From positions 930,001 through 994,000 of the forward strand of contig JALQBC010000003.1 in NCBI GenBank assembly GCA_023375675.1: DNA of 64,000 bases, written 5' to 3'. This DNA comes from Cytospora piceicola. Its lineage: Eukaryota; Ascomycota; Sordariomycetes; Diaporthales; Cytosporaceae. Below are positions 1 to 11,803 of this stretch, in pieces. The position numbers and the translations under genes are program-made. Position 1 is the stretch's first letter. Each line of letters starts with the position of its first letter. Below the pieces are notes generated by a model. The model ran no database searches. It had not been told where the DNA came from and was given only the letters and a program-made list of their open reading frames with translations.

Positions 1-2495
1 GAGGTAGCCAGTTTTCCGCCCCTCCCACGTCGCGACAGTCGCCGACCAGGTCTGCCGATTACCACTCACCACAAAGCCCCTACTACCAGGGCGGCCGGCA
101 ATCAACACAGCAGCTGCCGCCAATGGCGTCCTTCCCCGCCGCCACCGAACAATTTTCACAGCTCGGCGTCGCGAGTCCCAGGGGGGAGAGTTGGCAAAAT
201 GACCCAACTTCACCTCGAAGGATGGCCTCTATGTCAGCAGGTCCGGTGGTAAACAAGGGCCCGGTACCCGAGTTCAGGAAAATCAGGACATCGCAAGACC
301 TCAGACCGAGGGTCATCGCGCAGCCGCCATTCCGGCGAGCGAATCCAGAAGGCGGTTTTATTAGTGTAAGAGCTTCCCAACCTCTCCGGATCCCACGGTC
401 GATGTGGCGAGCTGACGAAGGTGCGGCAGCCCCTTCAAGCCCTGACCGTTCACCTGCCGGCGACGTACCGGATATGCAACCCGAGCTTCAAGTACGAATC
501 ATCCCGAAACCCCCGGAGAGTTCTTACGAAGCCGAGCAAAGGCTGCAAGAACGACGGCTACGACAATGAGGACAGCGATTACATTCTATACGTCAACGAT
601 ATCCTCGGCTCTGAGGAAGCAGGCCATAAGTGAGTTCATCTCAAGTGCTATCGCAGAGACACCATTAGCTAACCGTTCATCACAGGAATCGGTATTTGAT
701 CTTGGACGTTTTGGGTCAGGGAACATTCGGCCAGGTCGTCAAATGTCAGAATCTGAAAACCCAGGAGGTTGTTGCTGTGAAGGTTATCAAGAACCGCACT
801 GCGTACTTCAACCAGAGTATGATGGAGGTCTCTGTCCTGGACCTGGTAGGTTACCTCGAGACCGCACAGACGTGATGGGTGTGCATCGCTGACGATCATT
901 TCAGCTCAACACCAAGCTTGACAAGAACGATGATCATCATCTGCTGAGGTTGAAGGACACTTTCATTCACAAACAACACTTGTGTCTCGTGTTCGAGCTC
1001 CTCAGTGTCAACCTGTATGAGTTGATCAAGCAGAATCAGTTCCGGGGCCTTAGTACGACTTTGGTCAGGGTCTTTGCGCAGCAACTCCTGAACGGCTTGG
1101 CCCTCCTGAACAAGGCACGCCTGATTCATTGCGATCTGAAACCCGAAAACATTCTGCTGAAAAACCTCGAGAGCCCGATCATCAAGATCATCGACTTCGG
1201 TTCAGCTTGTGACGAACGACAGACCGTGTATACTTACATCCAATCGAGGTTCTACCGGTCGCCTGAGGTGTTACTGGGCCTGCCGTATTCTTCAGCAATC
1301 GACATGTGGTCGCTCGGTTGCATCGTTGTCGAGCTGTTCCTTGGCTTGCCGTTGTTCCCTGGCTCGTCCGAGTACAACCAAGTTTCGCGAATTGTCGAGA
1401 TGCTCGGCAATCCACCGAACTGGATGATCGAGATGGGCAAGCAGGCTGGCGAGTTCTTTGAGAAACGACAAGACGAATTTGGCCGCCGCACGTACCACCT
1501 CAAGAGTATGGAGCAGTACTCGCGAGAACACGGCACGAAGGAACAACCTAGCAAGAAGTATTTCCAGGCCGAGACGTTGCCCGAGATCATCAAGTCCTAC
1601 CCCATGCCCCGAAAGAACATGAAGCCAATCGAGATCGAGCGAGGTACGTCCATCAGCCCAGCCCGTGCACCGACACGCCGGTCACTGACTTTTCACAGAG
1701 ATGAACAACCGAATAGCATTCATAGACTTTGTACGAGGTCTCCTCACGATCAACCCCTTGGAAAGGTGGTCACCGCAGCAGGCTAAGCTCCACCCATTCA
1801 TCACCCAAACCAAGTTCACCGGACCTTTCGTGCCGCCCATGAACTTGAAGGCAAGCTCCCTGAACAGGTCACCTGCACCTGGCACGCAACAACAGCAACA
1901 GGCGGAGGCGATAAGCAAACAGAGGGCGCAAGCTGCTCAGGCACAAGCCAACTCGGCAGCCCAGGGGGCCTACTCCATGGCCACTGGGCAATACCAGACA
2001 CCGAGCCACGGTGCAGGATCGGCATACCCTAGCAATAATATGTACTCACCGAACCATGCCGGAAACCCACCTGCATACGCGCCGCAACCGAACCCATACG
2101 GTCAAGTTGCGATGAACCCGGTGCCCGCGCAGATGCCCCCCGCGAACTACGGTGCAGTCACCCAGCAGCCTGGCATGTATCAGCAACAAGTGAGGCGGCA
2201 ACGCGCATCGACCATGGAGCAGCAGCAGAGTGGCATCCCGGCTGCTATACAACGAGTAGCCAGCCACCTTGATCCGAACGCGCCGATTCGACTGCAACCA
2301 AGCCCTGCGTATTACCCGCCGCCGCCGGATGGAGTTGGTCTTGTTGACCAGGCTGCTGGACGTGCTGGCGGCAGGAGGGGTAGTCAAGCTCAGAGGGGTG
2401 GCGCCGCGACTCGGAGCAACCGAGACTTCATCCGGAACCTTGAAGAGCGAACGCTCGAGGAGGGGTTTGGCCAGAACAATCATTGGGGTCACTGA
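1..2495 (+). CDS. YAK1: Yak1 DYRK-family Ser/Thr protein kinase (5' end outside window)
   Basis: Dual-specificity DYRK kinase. In fungi Yak1 restrains growth and promotes stress responses downstream of PKA/TOR (family knowledge). Exons by phase and homology: <3-365, 430-629, 686-845, 905-1643, 1699-2495, giving 752 visible residues; the true N-terminus lies left of the window. The first 120 residues are a low-complexity Pro/Ser/Gln leader. The kinase domain is complete: glycine loop GQGTFGQVVK, ATP lysine in AVKVIKN, catalytic loop HCDLKPENILL, DFG followed by the activation-loop Tyr-x-Tyr (VYTYIQSRFYRSPE) that DYRK kinases autophosphorylate. The tail of about 230 residues is Gln/Pro-rich with poly-Q and ends in a short conserved motif FIRNLEERTLEEGFG. 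All four introns have GT..AG ends and are 55-64 bases long. The identity is certain; only the upstream boundary is unknown. Confidence 0.97.
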
Positions 2496-3464
2496 GGATG
2501 AGACAGGGCAACCAAATTGCCCGAGTTTTCGAAGTTGGCATGGAGGATCTCCTCCGCCGGGCCTCCTTGCGATGCTGCTGCCAGCACTCTGATTGCGGCT
2601 CGTGGGACAATTTCAGGAGAGATTGGGTAGTGCCCGGTACAAGTGCCCATATCAGCAGGTCAGTCATCTGTACCCAGCGCTTTGGGCTCGGAGAGGCGAT
2701 ACAGTAGTCTACGTTTGCGGTAGATTTGAAGTGCCGGATTTGAGGCCTGTCATGTGATCCAGCTTTGATACCCGATACCCAGCCTTGGCGGCGACGAGAT
2801 TGTTATCTTTGGGGTATGTACAGTGGCTGAGAGAAAAAAGACACACAGACGCGTGATTGTCAGGTCGTTCAGTGGCGAGGAGACGGGCACTGGCTCCGGA
2901 GGATGATATTCTTAGCTTTTCGATTGGACCGGAGGAGGAGCCTCTTCACTCCACTTCCCGCTGTGTTTCTATTATTTTCCAGTATGAGAAAGTTGGTGGG
3001 AGGCAAGTAGTTGATGATATGAATACATGATTATACGGGAGGACGCCGACCGAGCTGGATGGTGGCCAGGAATTGCGAGACTAGTTGGTTGGTGGTCCGT
3101 CCTGTCTGGTTTATAACGAAGCCGCTGAGGGAGGGAAAGCAAGAAAGGATGCATAGCTACGAGTTCCTTCAGCAATCGTATGAAGAAGAAAAAAGACGGG
3201 AATGCATTAGGGTCCTATTGCAGACGCTGGAGAGTTTCATGACATGCTTCGCACAGTCTTGCCGGCCGTTCCCTGCGTCCTAGACTATTTGGAAGAGCGA
3301 TGCAAAGTCAATTCACTTCGTCCTCGTCATAACTCGCCCCCGAAGTGATTTTGTCCGCCCTCGGGAGGCCAGAGACAACGCCACCAGCTGAGCTGTTGAA
3401 ATGTCCAGCTCTAGCCGGGAAGGCGAGTTTGCACCTGTAACGTGCCATTCCAAGAAGTTGTTTG

Positions 3465-3470
<6 letters not shown>

Positions 3471-3542
<72 letters not shown>
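3471..3542. repeat. (TC)36 microsatellite
   Basis: An uninterrupted run of 36 TC units (72 bases) about 1 kb downstream of YAK1, visible directly. It is a likely length-polymorphic marker, and its exact length could be affected by assembly. Confidence 0.97.
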
Positions 3543-3544
<2 letters not shown>

Positions 3545-4263
3545 GCAAGCCCATCTCACCCTCCCCCCCCTCCACCGAAAGGTGATGTGTAGCAGCGAGG
3601 TTGCGCCGTTGACGAATTCCCGAGGGGCTCCCCGGGTGTGTGGTCGGATTTGCGAGGTTTCTCCTTCCCTTCGTCCCCACCATCAGTGATGCTAAATATA
3701 GAGAGCGGGCGCGGCTGAGCTGCGAGTCTGTGGAACGACAGGGGGTCACTATGGTACTGTCTGAATTACATGGTTTATTAAGCTTGATAAGCATGCATGC
3801 TAAAGTGTTGCTCGATGAGAGGAAAATCAATCGAGACCCCCTTCTTGAAAAGTGTGCTGCTGCTGGTGCTACATCGGCTGCATGCACGAGGACCATGTAG
3901 TAGTGATGATGGGTCTGATTCCTTGAAGGTTTGCGTGGGTAACGGTAACATTACATATACAGTAGCTGTGCAGACCGTGTGTCGATTTTGTATTGTCCCG
4001 AAGAGTTCAATTGGGAGCATGGGCGTTGCAGTTTTTTGATGCAAGTGACGTTGGGAGCTTGGGCCGAGATCTGCACCCGGGGCGTCTGTCTGTTGGGTTG
4101 TTTCTTGTTGATGCCTTTGGCGTCTATAGCTTGCAACACACAATTTGTGTGCAGTACTTGGGAAGTACCTTGAGTTGATTATCCATGGATGTCGATCGTC
4201 ACGCTATGATACATGGTTGATACCACCCTGATCGTGTGGTAATTCGGAGACCTTGTAACATGT

Positions 4264-4277
4264 GGGGGGGGGGGGGG
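4264..4277. repeat. G14 homopolymer
   Basis: Fourteen consecutive G residues in non-coding DNA. Length may be imprecise because homopolymers are error-prone in sequencing. Confidence 0.9.
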
Positions 4278-5479
4278 TTGTTTTTCTTGAACTACCACAG
4301 TACATACATTATCATACTTCTCAGATCCTCCAAGATCTTAACGCAGAGGCGACTCGAAGCAAACTGGAGGGTCCAGAGCTGAATGGATGATGTGAGCAGG
4401 GATATTCGCATTGCGTACTGTGTAGTAGTCAGGTGGTACACCTAGGTGTGCCTAGGTGTGTTCATGATGAACGATGATAGGTAACCGCTCGCTGGGCGGC
4501 GATCTGTCTGGTCTTTGAGGGTTCACCGTTGAGGCCGTTGGCCAAGGCAAAGGAAGTATAAGATTAGGATTGGGATTGGGACTTGGGGGGGAAAGAGGGG
4601 GGCCATCATCATCCTTCCAGTGCTTGTCACTGGGTCGCTGGGTCACTGACTGCCCCTCCTCCTCCACACAATTTCCCTCCTTCAACAACAACAACCAACC
4701 AACAGAACTGACCGACCACCGCGACCTGCCAATGCCACCACCAGCCAGCAAAGGCTAATACCCCCTTGAGATTGCATTTCTTGAGCTACCTTCCCGTTAT
4801 TTGACCGCCTGTTTGTTTGTTTGTACAGTATTAAGGATTCAATCTCTTCCTTTGTTGTGAAGTCTTTCTCCGAGACAGACCAGTACATACGGATTACATA
4901 CTGGGCTTGGCCCCATACTTCAATATCCCTCTACATCGGGACCAACAACTGCACTGAGACCCTAAGCTGCAAGGTGATATGGGACGATGAGCAGCCGGGG
5001 AAAACACCATACGAAACCATAGCTATCAAACTCTCTGGCTCGCTCTCTCTCTCTCTATCTATCCCTCTCCCTCTCCCTCTTCCTGTGGCTGCTGTCTCCA
5101 TCGACAGCACACATCACATACATACGTATTCAATCCTTCGCTGCTGTGACTTGGCAGTGAAATTCTTGGCCAAGGAAGGAAGAGAAAAAAAAAAGAAGAA
5201 GAAGAGATAAGAAAGGTACGACATCAAACATTCCAAGTTCTTGTCTTTCCCATCTTATTACCCGCGTCACTTTACCCCATCTGCACACCCGAGGATTTAG
5301 TATGTGTGATTGTGTGGAGATTTGCAGTACAGCTGGACTATGTATCTGCACTGCCTCAGCACGATTATCCAAAGCGGAAACGCGGCCTTGAATCCCTTGC
5401 GTCCTTGACCCCTCATGTCCACCAGTTCCCACCAGTTCCCACCTGAGCTTCTCTGTGCGGAGTGTGCTCTGTGTGCTCT

Positions 5480-5520
5480 GTGTGTGTGTGTATGTGTGTA
5501 TGTGTGTGTGTGTGTGTGTG
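5480..5520. repeat. Imperfect (TG)n microsatellite
   Basis: About 20 TG units broken by two TA units, in the upstream region of the 6286 gene. Confidence 0.93.
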
Positions 5521-5586
5521 CGTATTGACCGATGAGGGATAAGGGATACCTCAGCATTCGTACCTATATCTAAGCACTACAACAAT

Positions 5587-5615
5587 ATACAGCACTATAC
5601 AGCACCATACAGCAC
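5587..5615. repeat. Three direct copies of ATACAGCAC at 10-base spacing
   Basis: The nonamer ATACAGCAC occurs at 5587, 5597 and 5607, separated by single bases, so the repeat period is 10 bases, close to one helical turn. It lies about 0.7 kb upstream of the 6286 start codon. Confidence 0.9.
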
Positions 5616-5892
5616 CTAAGGCACCTAGGCGTGCAGGCATATGTATGTACGGCACGACAGAAACCTATCTGGTGCTACTGCTGCTACCTGTTGTTACCCT
5701 GAACTCACCTCTGCTAACTCTGCTACATACCTGACATCAAGGTTGTCAGGTGCGGACCTGCATCTCATTCGCTTCCTTTTCTTTCTCACATCTTACATAC
5801 ACACGCAGCACATCTAAGCCTCACTCACACTCTCACACACTCACAAAGCTTGTCCACATTCACCCGCCTGTCGCGCTCGAATCTCCCCTCCC

Positions 5893-5992
5893 GTCTCTGT
5901 TCTTGTGTCTGTCTCTCTGTCTCTTTCTCTGTCTCTCTCTCTCTCTCTCTCTGTCTCCCTGTCCCCCTGTCTCCCTTTTCCCCTGTCTCTCT
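5893..5992. repeat. CT-rich pyrimidine tract
   Basis: About 100 bases of almost pure C/T (CTGTCTCTCT-type) ending in a short TG run, 0.3-0.4 kb before the 6286 start codon. Pyrimidine tracts are common in fungal core promoters and leaders, so this may lie within the promoter or 5' UTR. Confidence 0.85.
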
Positions 5993-6285
5993 GTGTGTGT
6001 TGAGGGGGACGAAGACGAGAGTGACAAGAGAGTGACAAAATACAACCTTGGAACCTTGGCTGGCTGTCTGACTGACTGACCGACAGACAGACCAACGGAC
6101 TGAAGCTACTGCCACTGCCCGACCTTTCAAACCGGAATCGGAACTAGAAACTGAAACTGGATTCTGGATCTGGAAACCAGGAGAAGCAGTAGCCAGCAAA
6201 AGTTTGGAGAGCAGTTCCTAAATAAGGGGCCACTACTGTGCCGACCCCCCTCCCCCCTCCTCGGGTCTGATTTTCTTTTATTATA

Positions 6286-9200
6286 ATGCCTTTCGGTCGC
6301 TCAGCCAAACCAAACAACCGATCTCAACATAACCTGGTTGAATCGGCTGGGCCCGCTGGTACTGCTATCGTTCCAGGCCAAGGCTCATCTGGTCAAGGCA
6401 TTTCCTCTTCCGGCCTTGTTTCTGGTGCTGGCGGTTCTGGTCAGGCCCAAGAAGTCCAATCTCAAGGTCACCGTCAGGGCCCCTCTTCAGCCTTGGACCC
6501 CTCCAACAACACATCCTTTGTTCAAGATCCCAGAGCTGTCAACCAACCACCGCTGCCTCACCTCTACACTTCTTCCACCTCTGCTTCTGCTTCTGCTTCT
6601 GCCCCTACCTCTAGCTCTAGAGACCAACCTACCCTGGCCCAACAACTGCACGCTCTGAATACCGCAAATCCCAGCGCGCCCCCCGACTCCAGGGTCCGCA
6701 AGGCTGCACATGAATTCGTCGATGCTGTTGCCAGATCACAGTCTCAGAGATATCCCCAAGTAGCCACCCCAATCCAACCAAACCCCTCCTACGGCGCAAG
6801 CTACGAGGATCTTACCAAACCATTCAGCCCTCAATACCAATCCCAGCAGCAACAACAATCCATTGCCTACCAGCAACAGCAACATCAGCAGCAGCAGCAG
6901 CAGCAGCAACCAGGGCCACCCGTCGAATCTAGGCGCTCCACCCGGCGGCTAATCAAGAATATACTTGCCGGCACCCCCAACCCCAGCAAGGCTGAACAAC
7001 GCGCTGAACACTCCCACCACCACCATCATTCCCAATCCCAAAGCTACTACAACAGCAACAACAACAACAGCAGCAATAGCTCCGGCCTCGCCCGTCGACC
7101 TTCAAAGCGAGTCAGCAACCCGCCTACGCTACGGACCGGGCCGTCTCAGGTGTCTCTAGACCAGCAGTCTGTCGACTGGCAGTCACAGGGAACTCAGCAT
7201 CAACCGTCACCATTACTCCAAAGTGTAAGAGAAGCACGGGTCCCCTACCTCCTCGTCTATGAACCACAGCCCTGACGAATTTCTTGTAATGACAGAACCC
7301 CCACGATTTCCAGCAAGCCACTCTCCGTCGAGTTCCTGCCGGCCAAGACAACTCACCGTATTCAGACGACGGCGGGTCCATTTACCAACAAGGGCAGATA
7401 CATATCCAGACCCAGCTTACGCCCGACCAACAACAACAATTGGGCCAGGTCACTTTCGATCCCACCACGCGCCAGTACCAATTCATTGCCCGTTCGCCTC
7501 AGAGGCAGATACAGTCCGAAGGCAACCTACCCGCGTACTCTGGTCACCTGAGCGCGGACCAGCATCGAAACGCCGAGACCATATCTCAGCTTTCGCACGA
7601 CTCACCAGGCACAGACGGAGACTATCAGGCCTCATCCAACGTCCAGTCCACGGCGACATCCCCTGCTGTGAGGTATTCGACCCACGTGCAAGACTTGCCT
7701 TCACGGACGAGTTCTCTGCAGCCGCTGCCTCAACAGCAGCAGCAACAGCAGGCTCAGCAACAGCAGGAGGAGGAGGAGGGGCAACAGCAAGAACATCATC
7801 AGCCAAACATGGTGCCCCCAGCAGGAGGTCCTCCAGCGAGGGGGTCGCAAGATAACGAGAAGAGTCTCAGAGGCAGCGGTGACATACACCAAGGGCCACC
7901 TCCCAGCTACCGACATAGCCAGCAGCCGTCCAACAACATGAACCCCCTGCCTGCGGTTCCCCAAGGCGCCCAGGGTCAGAACCCCAATTTCCGACAGAGT
8001 TCTTTGCAGGATAGGCAGCAGTTCGACGGGGCAGGGGAGCAAGGCCGCAACAGCCCACAACCATCAGAAGACCCCGAGAAGGCTTTCAAGGAGTTGTGTA
8101 AGTCCCCACCTTCCTCCGTTGAGATCTGGCGCATGATGCTGACATGAAGTCTAGTAACAAAATACAAAAATGTTAAGCGCTTGTATTTCGACGGGAAGAC
8201 ACAGATCGAGGCACTGAGTGGTCAAGTGGAGCAGCTCCAGAATGCTGTTGCCAACCAGAGAATAACGCAGTCTCGCACGGCGTTGGACGACAATGAGTAC
8301 ACGACGAGGTTCAACAGGCTCAACGGCGCGATCAACAACCTGTCTTTCAATATTCGCAAGGACTGGGTCTCGCTCCCCGCCTGGCTGGACAAGTATGCCA
8401 GCGTGGACGCTCTCAAGACGGGCAAGCAAGAGATGACGGCAGTAGGCCGGGCTGTCATCACAGGCTGGCTCGTCGAGGAGATCTTCCACGGCTGTTTCCA
8501 CCCGGGCCTCGACCCGGCGCTCAGCAGACACCTCAAGGAGATTGAGCAGAACATTCGACGGTTCAGCTACACGTTGAACAGTCAGGAGGAGCATGACGCC
8601 CTCACGTCCAAGGTCGTGAGTTGGAGGATGACGACCCTTGACGGCCTGCAACATGTCCTCAATTCGGAGGACAGCGCGAATCACCGCCAAGAGTTCACCC
8701 GTAAGGCCACGACGGACCTTGTGGCATATCTCTTCCAGCACCTCTCCGATCCACCTCCAGCAGGCGTTGATGGGAGTGCGAGCATGATCGTGGAGCTTGC
8801 TGTTGGCATCGCGGCAAATATGCCTCTTGAAAGCCGAGACGTCGCAGTCGTCTACCCTCTACCACAAGACATCATACAGCCCAACGTCATGGAGGTCGAA
8901 AAGGCGCCCCTTCCAGCGATCGACACAAGGTCACCCGATGGTGACGGTGATGCCGACTCGAGAGGTGAGGACAACGGAAAAGACAGCGGCGGGGAGAAGA
9001 GCAGCACCAAAGAGCGCAACAAGTCAAGAGCCGGTATGTCAACGAGTTCAACCCTTTCAAGTCTACTCAGCAATGCATCGTCGGCGCTTGTCCCTGGCAG
9101 CAGCAATAGTCGGAAGGGCAGCGTCGCCTCGGTGTCCCAACAGTCGCCGTCTGGCCGGAAACAATCCATTGCGACCTCGCTTACTGACTCGACAACCAAC

Positions 9201-9311
9201 CTAGCTTTACCACCAAAGGACAGCAACAAGGTGCGATTCGCCGGGTTCCTCGCCGTGGAGGTCCGCGGCCGCCAGGTGCTCGTCAAGGCGCCCGTGTGGA
9301 CGCTGGGCTGA
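6286..9311 (+). CDS. Conserved-looking fungal protein, disordered Gln/Ser-rich N-half with helical C-terminal domain; function unknown
   Basis: Not recognised. Exons 6286-7224, 7296-8097, 8155-9311 join in phase to 965 residues; introns of 71 and 57 bases have GTAAGA/GTAAGT donors. Residues 1-570 are low complexity: Ser/Ala/Gly-rich start, poly-Gln near 185-206, a His run near 243-250, an Asn/Ser run, and Gln/Glu tracts near 410-430. Residues about 575-800 look folded and mostly alpha-helical, beginning with a probable coiled coil (KTQIEALSGQVEQLQNAV) and containing a hydrophobic stretch around VGRAVITGWLVEEIFHG. The last 110 residues are Ser-rich and basic, ending with KVRF about 25 residues before a hydrophobic C-terminus. 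There is no signal peptide or membrane segment. The architecture suggests a cytosolic or nuclear scaffold or regulator, but that is inference. Confidence 0.85.
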
Positions 9312-10273
9312 AAGGGTCCCTAGGGTTGTGTGTGAGGGTCGCCGGCCCCTTGGGTTGATGTGCAGATGGCCTAAGCATGCCCCAGGCAATCGTTCTTATT
9401 ATTCTTGGGCTTGGTAGCCGTTGGACTCTGTCCTCGGCCCTTTCAGCATAGGTTCAGGTGTACACGCACCACCACGATGCTTCCGGAATCAAGGTCAGGA
9501 GGGATTGTATTTCGCTGCCCATGGGATATTTCTTTGGACTAGGGGACTACCTAAAAGGCATACTCTGCCACCTCCACTTCTTACCCCTTCCATGTGAGGC
9601 TCACCTTGCTCACTTGGGGCCGGAGATTGGACATTTTCGATTCCACCATTCCATTGTATGAAGATATGGAGGAGGCACTCTACAGTACTGACGACCAAGA
9701 ATCATGACAACAAAATAGATGCAGAACCCCAAGGAAAAGATATGGAAGTCCTGGTGTCGAATGCACTCTACTGCTGAGATGAGATATTGCAACGATCTGC
9801 CCTACCCAAGTCGGTGATACTGACCTGTGAAGACCCAACAGGTATCCCTAGAGTTAGCTCTACCAGTTACGAAGACATGCTTCTCGGGATGACCGCAGTT
9901 ATTTTCATATTTCGTGTATGTATGACAGGCGAACATGACTAGACGTGTCGTTGCCCCTAAGCCCTGGGCATCTGCCAGCTTCCATCCCTGTTCCTATGTG
10001 TATTAAATGTTCACCGCCTTGCGCGAATGGGAAGGAATTCTGCCGTCTCCGTCTACAATGGCCCCTCCATCGCCATCGACCTTTAAAGATACCAGAATTA
10101 GAGCGCTTCTACGCCAGCCAGCCAACTAGAAGAGACCGGACCAATTGGTACTGAGAAATATAAAAAAGGCAGACTTGTGCCATATTCATCCCTGCCACAG
10201 CTGCCTTGCGTACCCGCATATACACCGGCCAACAGATCCGTCCAGACGGAACCACCAGCAAGCCAAAAACACC
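9312..10273. other. Intergenic spacer between tandem + strand genes
   Basis: Expected 3' UTR of the 965-aa protein gene and promoter of EFM4. I see no coding potential, RNA gene or repeat. Confidence 0.6.
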
Positions 10274-11264
10274 ATGGCCGCCGACCCCTCCTCCAAACCA
10301 ACCCACCTCGAGCCCTCAGAGCTCGGGACCAAGGAATAGTAAGCCTGCCTGGTCCTTCCCTCTTCCCGATGCCCCCAGTTCATATTTCCAGTCGTATATC
10401 CCCGGGAACATTGAAGGCGCCCCCAAAAACTAACGCCAACCTGACTCCAGCTGGGACAACCTCTACACGAACGAACTGACCAACAACTCGCACAACCCCT
10501 CGGACAAGGGCACAGTCTGGTTCGACGACTCGGACGCCGAGACCAAACTCCTCGAGTTCCTCGAGGACCAGGCCGACCCCGACACCACCACGCTGTCCGC
10601 CCCGGCCCCGTCCCCATCATCACCACCGCCCGCCCGCCCGCCCGTCCCCACCCTCCTCGACAAGGAGTCCACCTCCTTCCTGGACCTGGGCTGCGGCAAC
10701 GGCTCCCTCCTCTTCGCGCTGCGGGGCGAGGGCTGGCGGGGCCGGTGCCTGGGCGTCGACTACAGCGACAAGAGCGTGGCCCTGGCCCGGCAGATCGCCG
10801 CCTCCGGGGGCCAGGGGGCCGGCGAGCGGGTCGGCTTCGAGGTCTGGGACGTCCTCCAGGGCGCCTACGGCACGGTCCTGACGGCGGCGGCGGCGGCGCC
10901 CACCGGCGAGGACCACAGCAGCGGCAGCGGCAGCGGCAGCGGCAGCAACGAGGACGGGTGGGACGTCGTCCACGACAAGGGCACCTTCGACGCCATCAGC
11001 CTGAGCGAGGAGAGGGACGCCGCGGGGAGGAGGATCTGCGAGGGGTACAAGGGCCGGGTCGTGCCGCTGGTGAGGCCCGGGGGCCTGTTCCTGGTCACCA
11101 GCTGCAACTGGACCGAGGAGGAGCTGGAGGGCTGGTTCGGGGAGGGGAGCGCCGCGGTCGAGGGCGGGAGGTTCGTGAGGGTCGGGAGGGTCAACTATCC
11201 GAGCTTCAGCTTCGGGGGCGTCAAGGGCCAGACCATCAGTACGGTGTGCTTTCAGAGAGTATGA
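10274..11264 (+). CDS. EFM4: Efm4-type protein-lysine methyltransferase (eEF1A)
   Basis: Seven-beta-strand, SAM-dependent methyltransferase of the Efm4/METTL10 family, which methylates a lysine of translation elongation factor 1A in the cytosol (family knowledge). Exons 10274-10338 and 10451-11264, joined by a 112-base intron (GTAAGC donor), give 292 residues. The junction restores the family start ELGTKEYWDNLYTNEL. Motif I is FLDLGCGNGSLLFAL near residue 95; the post-motif DVVHDKGTFDAISLS and the late strand LFLVTSCNWTEEEL are both diagnostic. Two low-complexity insertions stand out, a Pro-rich one (about 60-85) and Gly-Ser repeats before DVVHDKG. Coding sequence is very G+C-rich at third positions, which creates long spurious antisense frames. 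It is convergent with TPD3, with a 540-base gap. Confidence 0.93.
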
Positions 11265-11803
11265 GACGGCGGAAGGAGGAGGCTTTCGCACGCATCGGGC
11301 ATGGTTGATTGGCGTTCAAAAATCAGATACCCAACACGCGATCACGAGACAGACACGGAGCACGGCTCATTAGGACTACGGACTAACAACGTGGACATGC
11401 TTCTTCAAAGTGGTAAAAATAACGTATCTCTTTGACCCGTGCTTGCTGTATAGTCTTTCTTACATTGCTCGGACCTGGGAGCTAGACACCCCGTCGAGCC
11501 TACTATACTGACACGGCAGACTCCCATCCACTACCCCTCGACAGGGGCGCCGAAAACCACAACTCGTGTATTCCTGGGGATCTCGGTGGTGATGCTCCTG
11601 TATGCCTAGCTCGTCTTCTAATAGTGTATTTCCTTTTTGACTTTCCTCGTGACTGAAACGCTGGGATATGACCAGGGGGTTGGGTAAAAGCAGTGGTCAG
11701 ACACTCGCATGAAACGATATAATGCTCTTCCAGAACGTGAGGATGCAGACAGGTGCCATGACGGGAGAATTGCGCTTTATTAAGGGTCTTGTGTCTCCAG
11801 TGT
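11265..11803. other. Convergent 3' spacer EFM4/TPD3
   Basis: Short gap between two converging genes; it should hold both 3' UTRs. Nothing else seen. Confidence 0.6.

Larger units (their letters stand above)
2496..6285. other. Intergenic spacer rich in microsatellites
   Basis: No recognisable gene. It should contain the YAK1 3' UTR on the left and the promoter/leader of the 6286 gene on the right. It carries a long TC tract, a G14 run, TG repeats and several CT-rich stretches (listed separately). Open frames here are translations of the repeats (Ser-Leu or Arg-Glu runs). Confidence 0.7.

Noticed and set aside
3411..3896. 161-codon minus-strand frame across the TC microsatellite
   Set aside because: Its middle is only the Arg-Glu translation of the (TC)36 repeat, which keeps any frame open.
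10620..11291. 223-codon open frame on the minus strand opposite EFM4, and a 187-codon frame on the plus strand
   Set aside because: Both are by-products of extreme G+C at third positions in EFM4; their translations are Pro/Ala/Gly/Arg-rich with no domain, while the EFM4 frame has clear family motifs.
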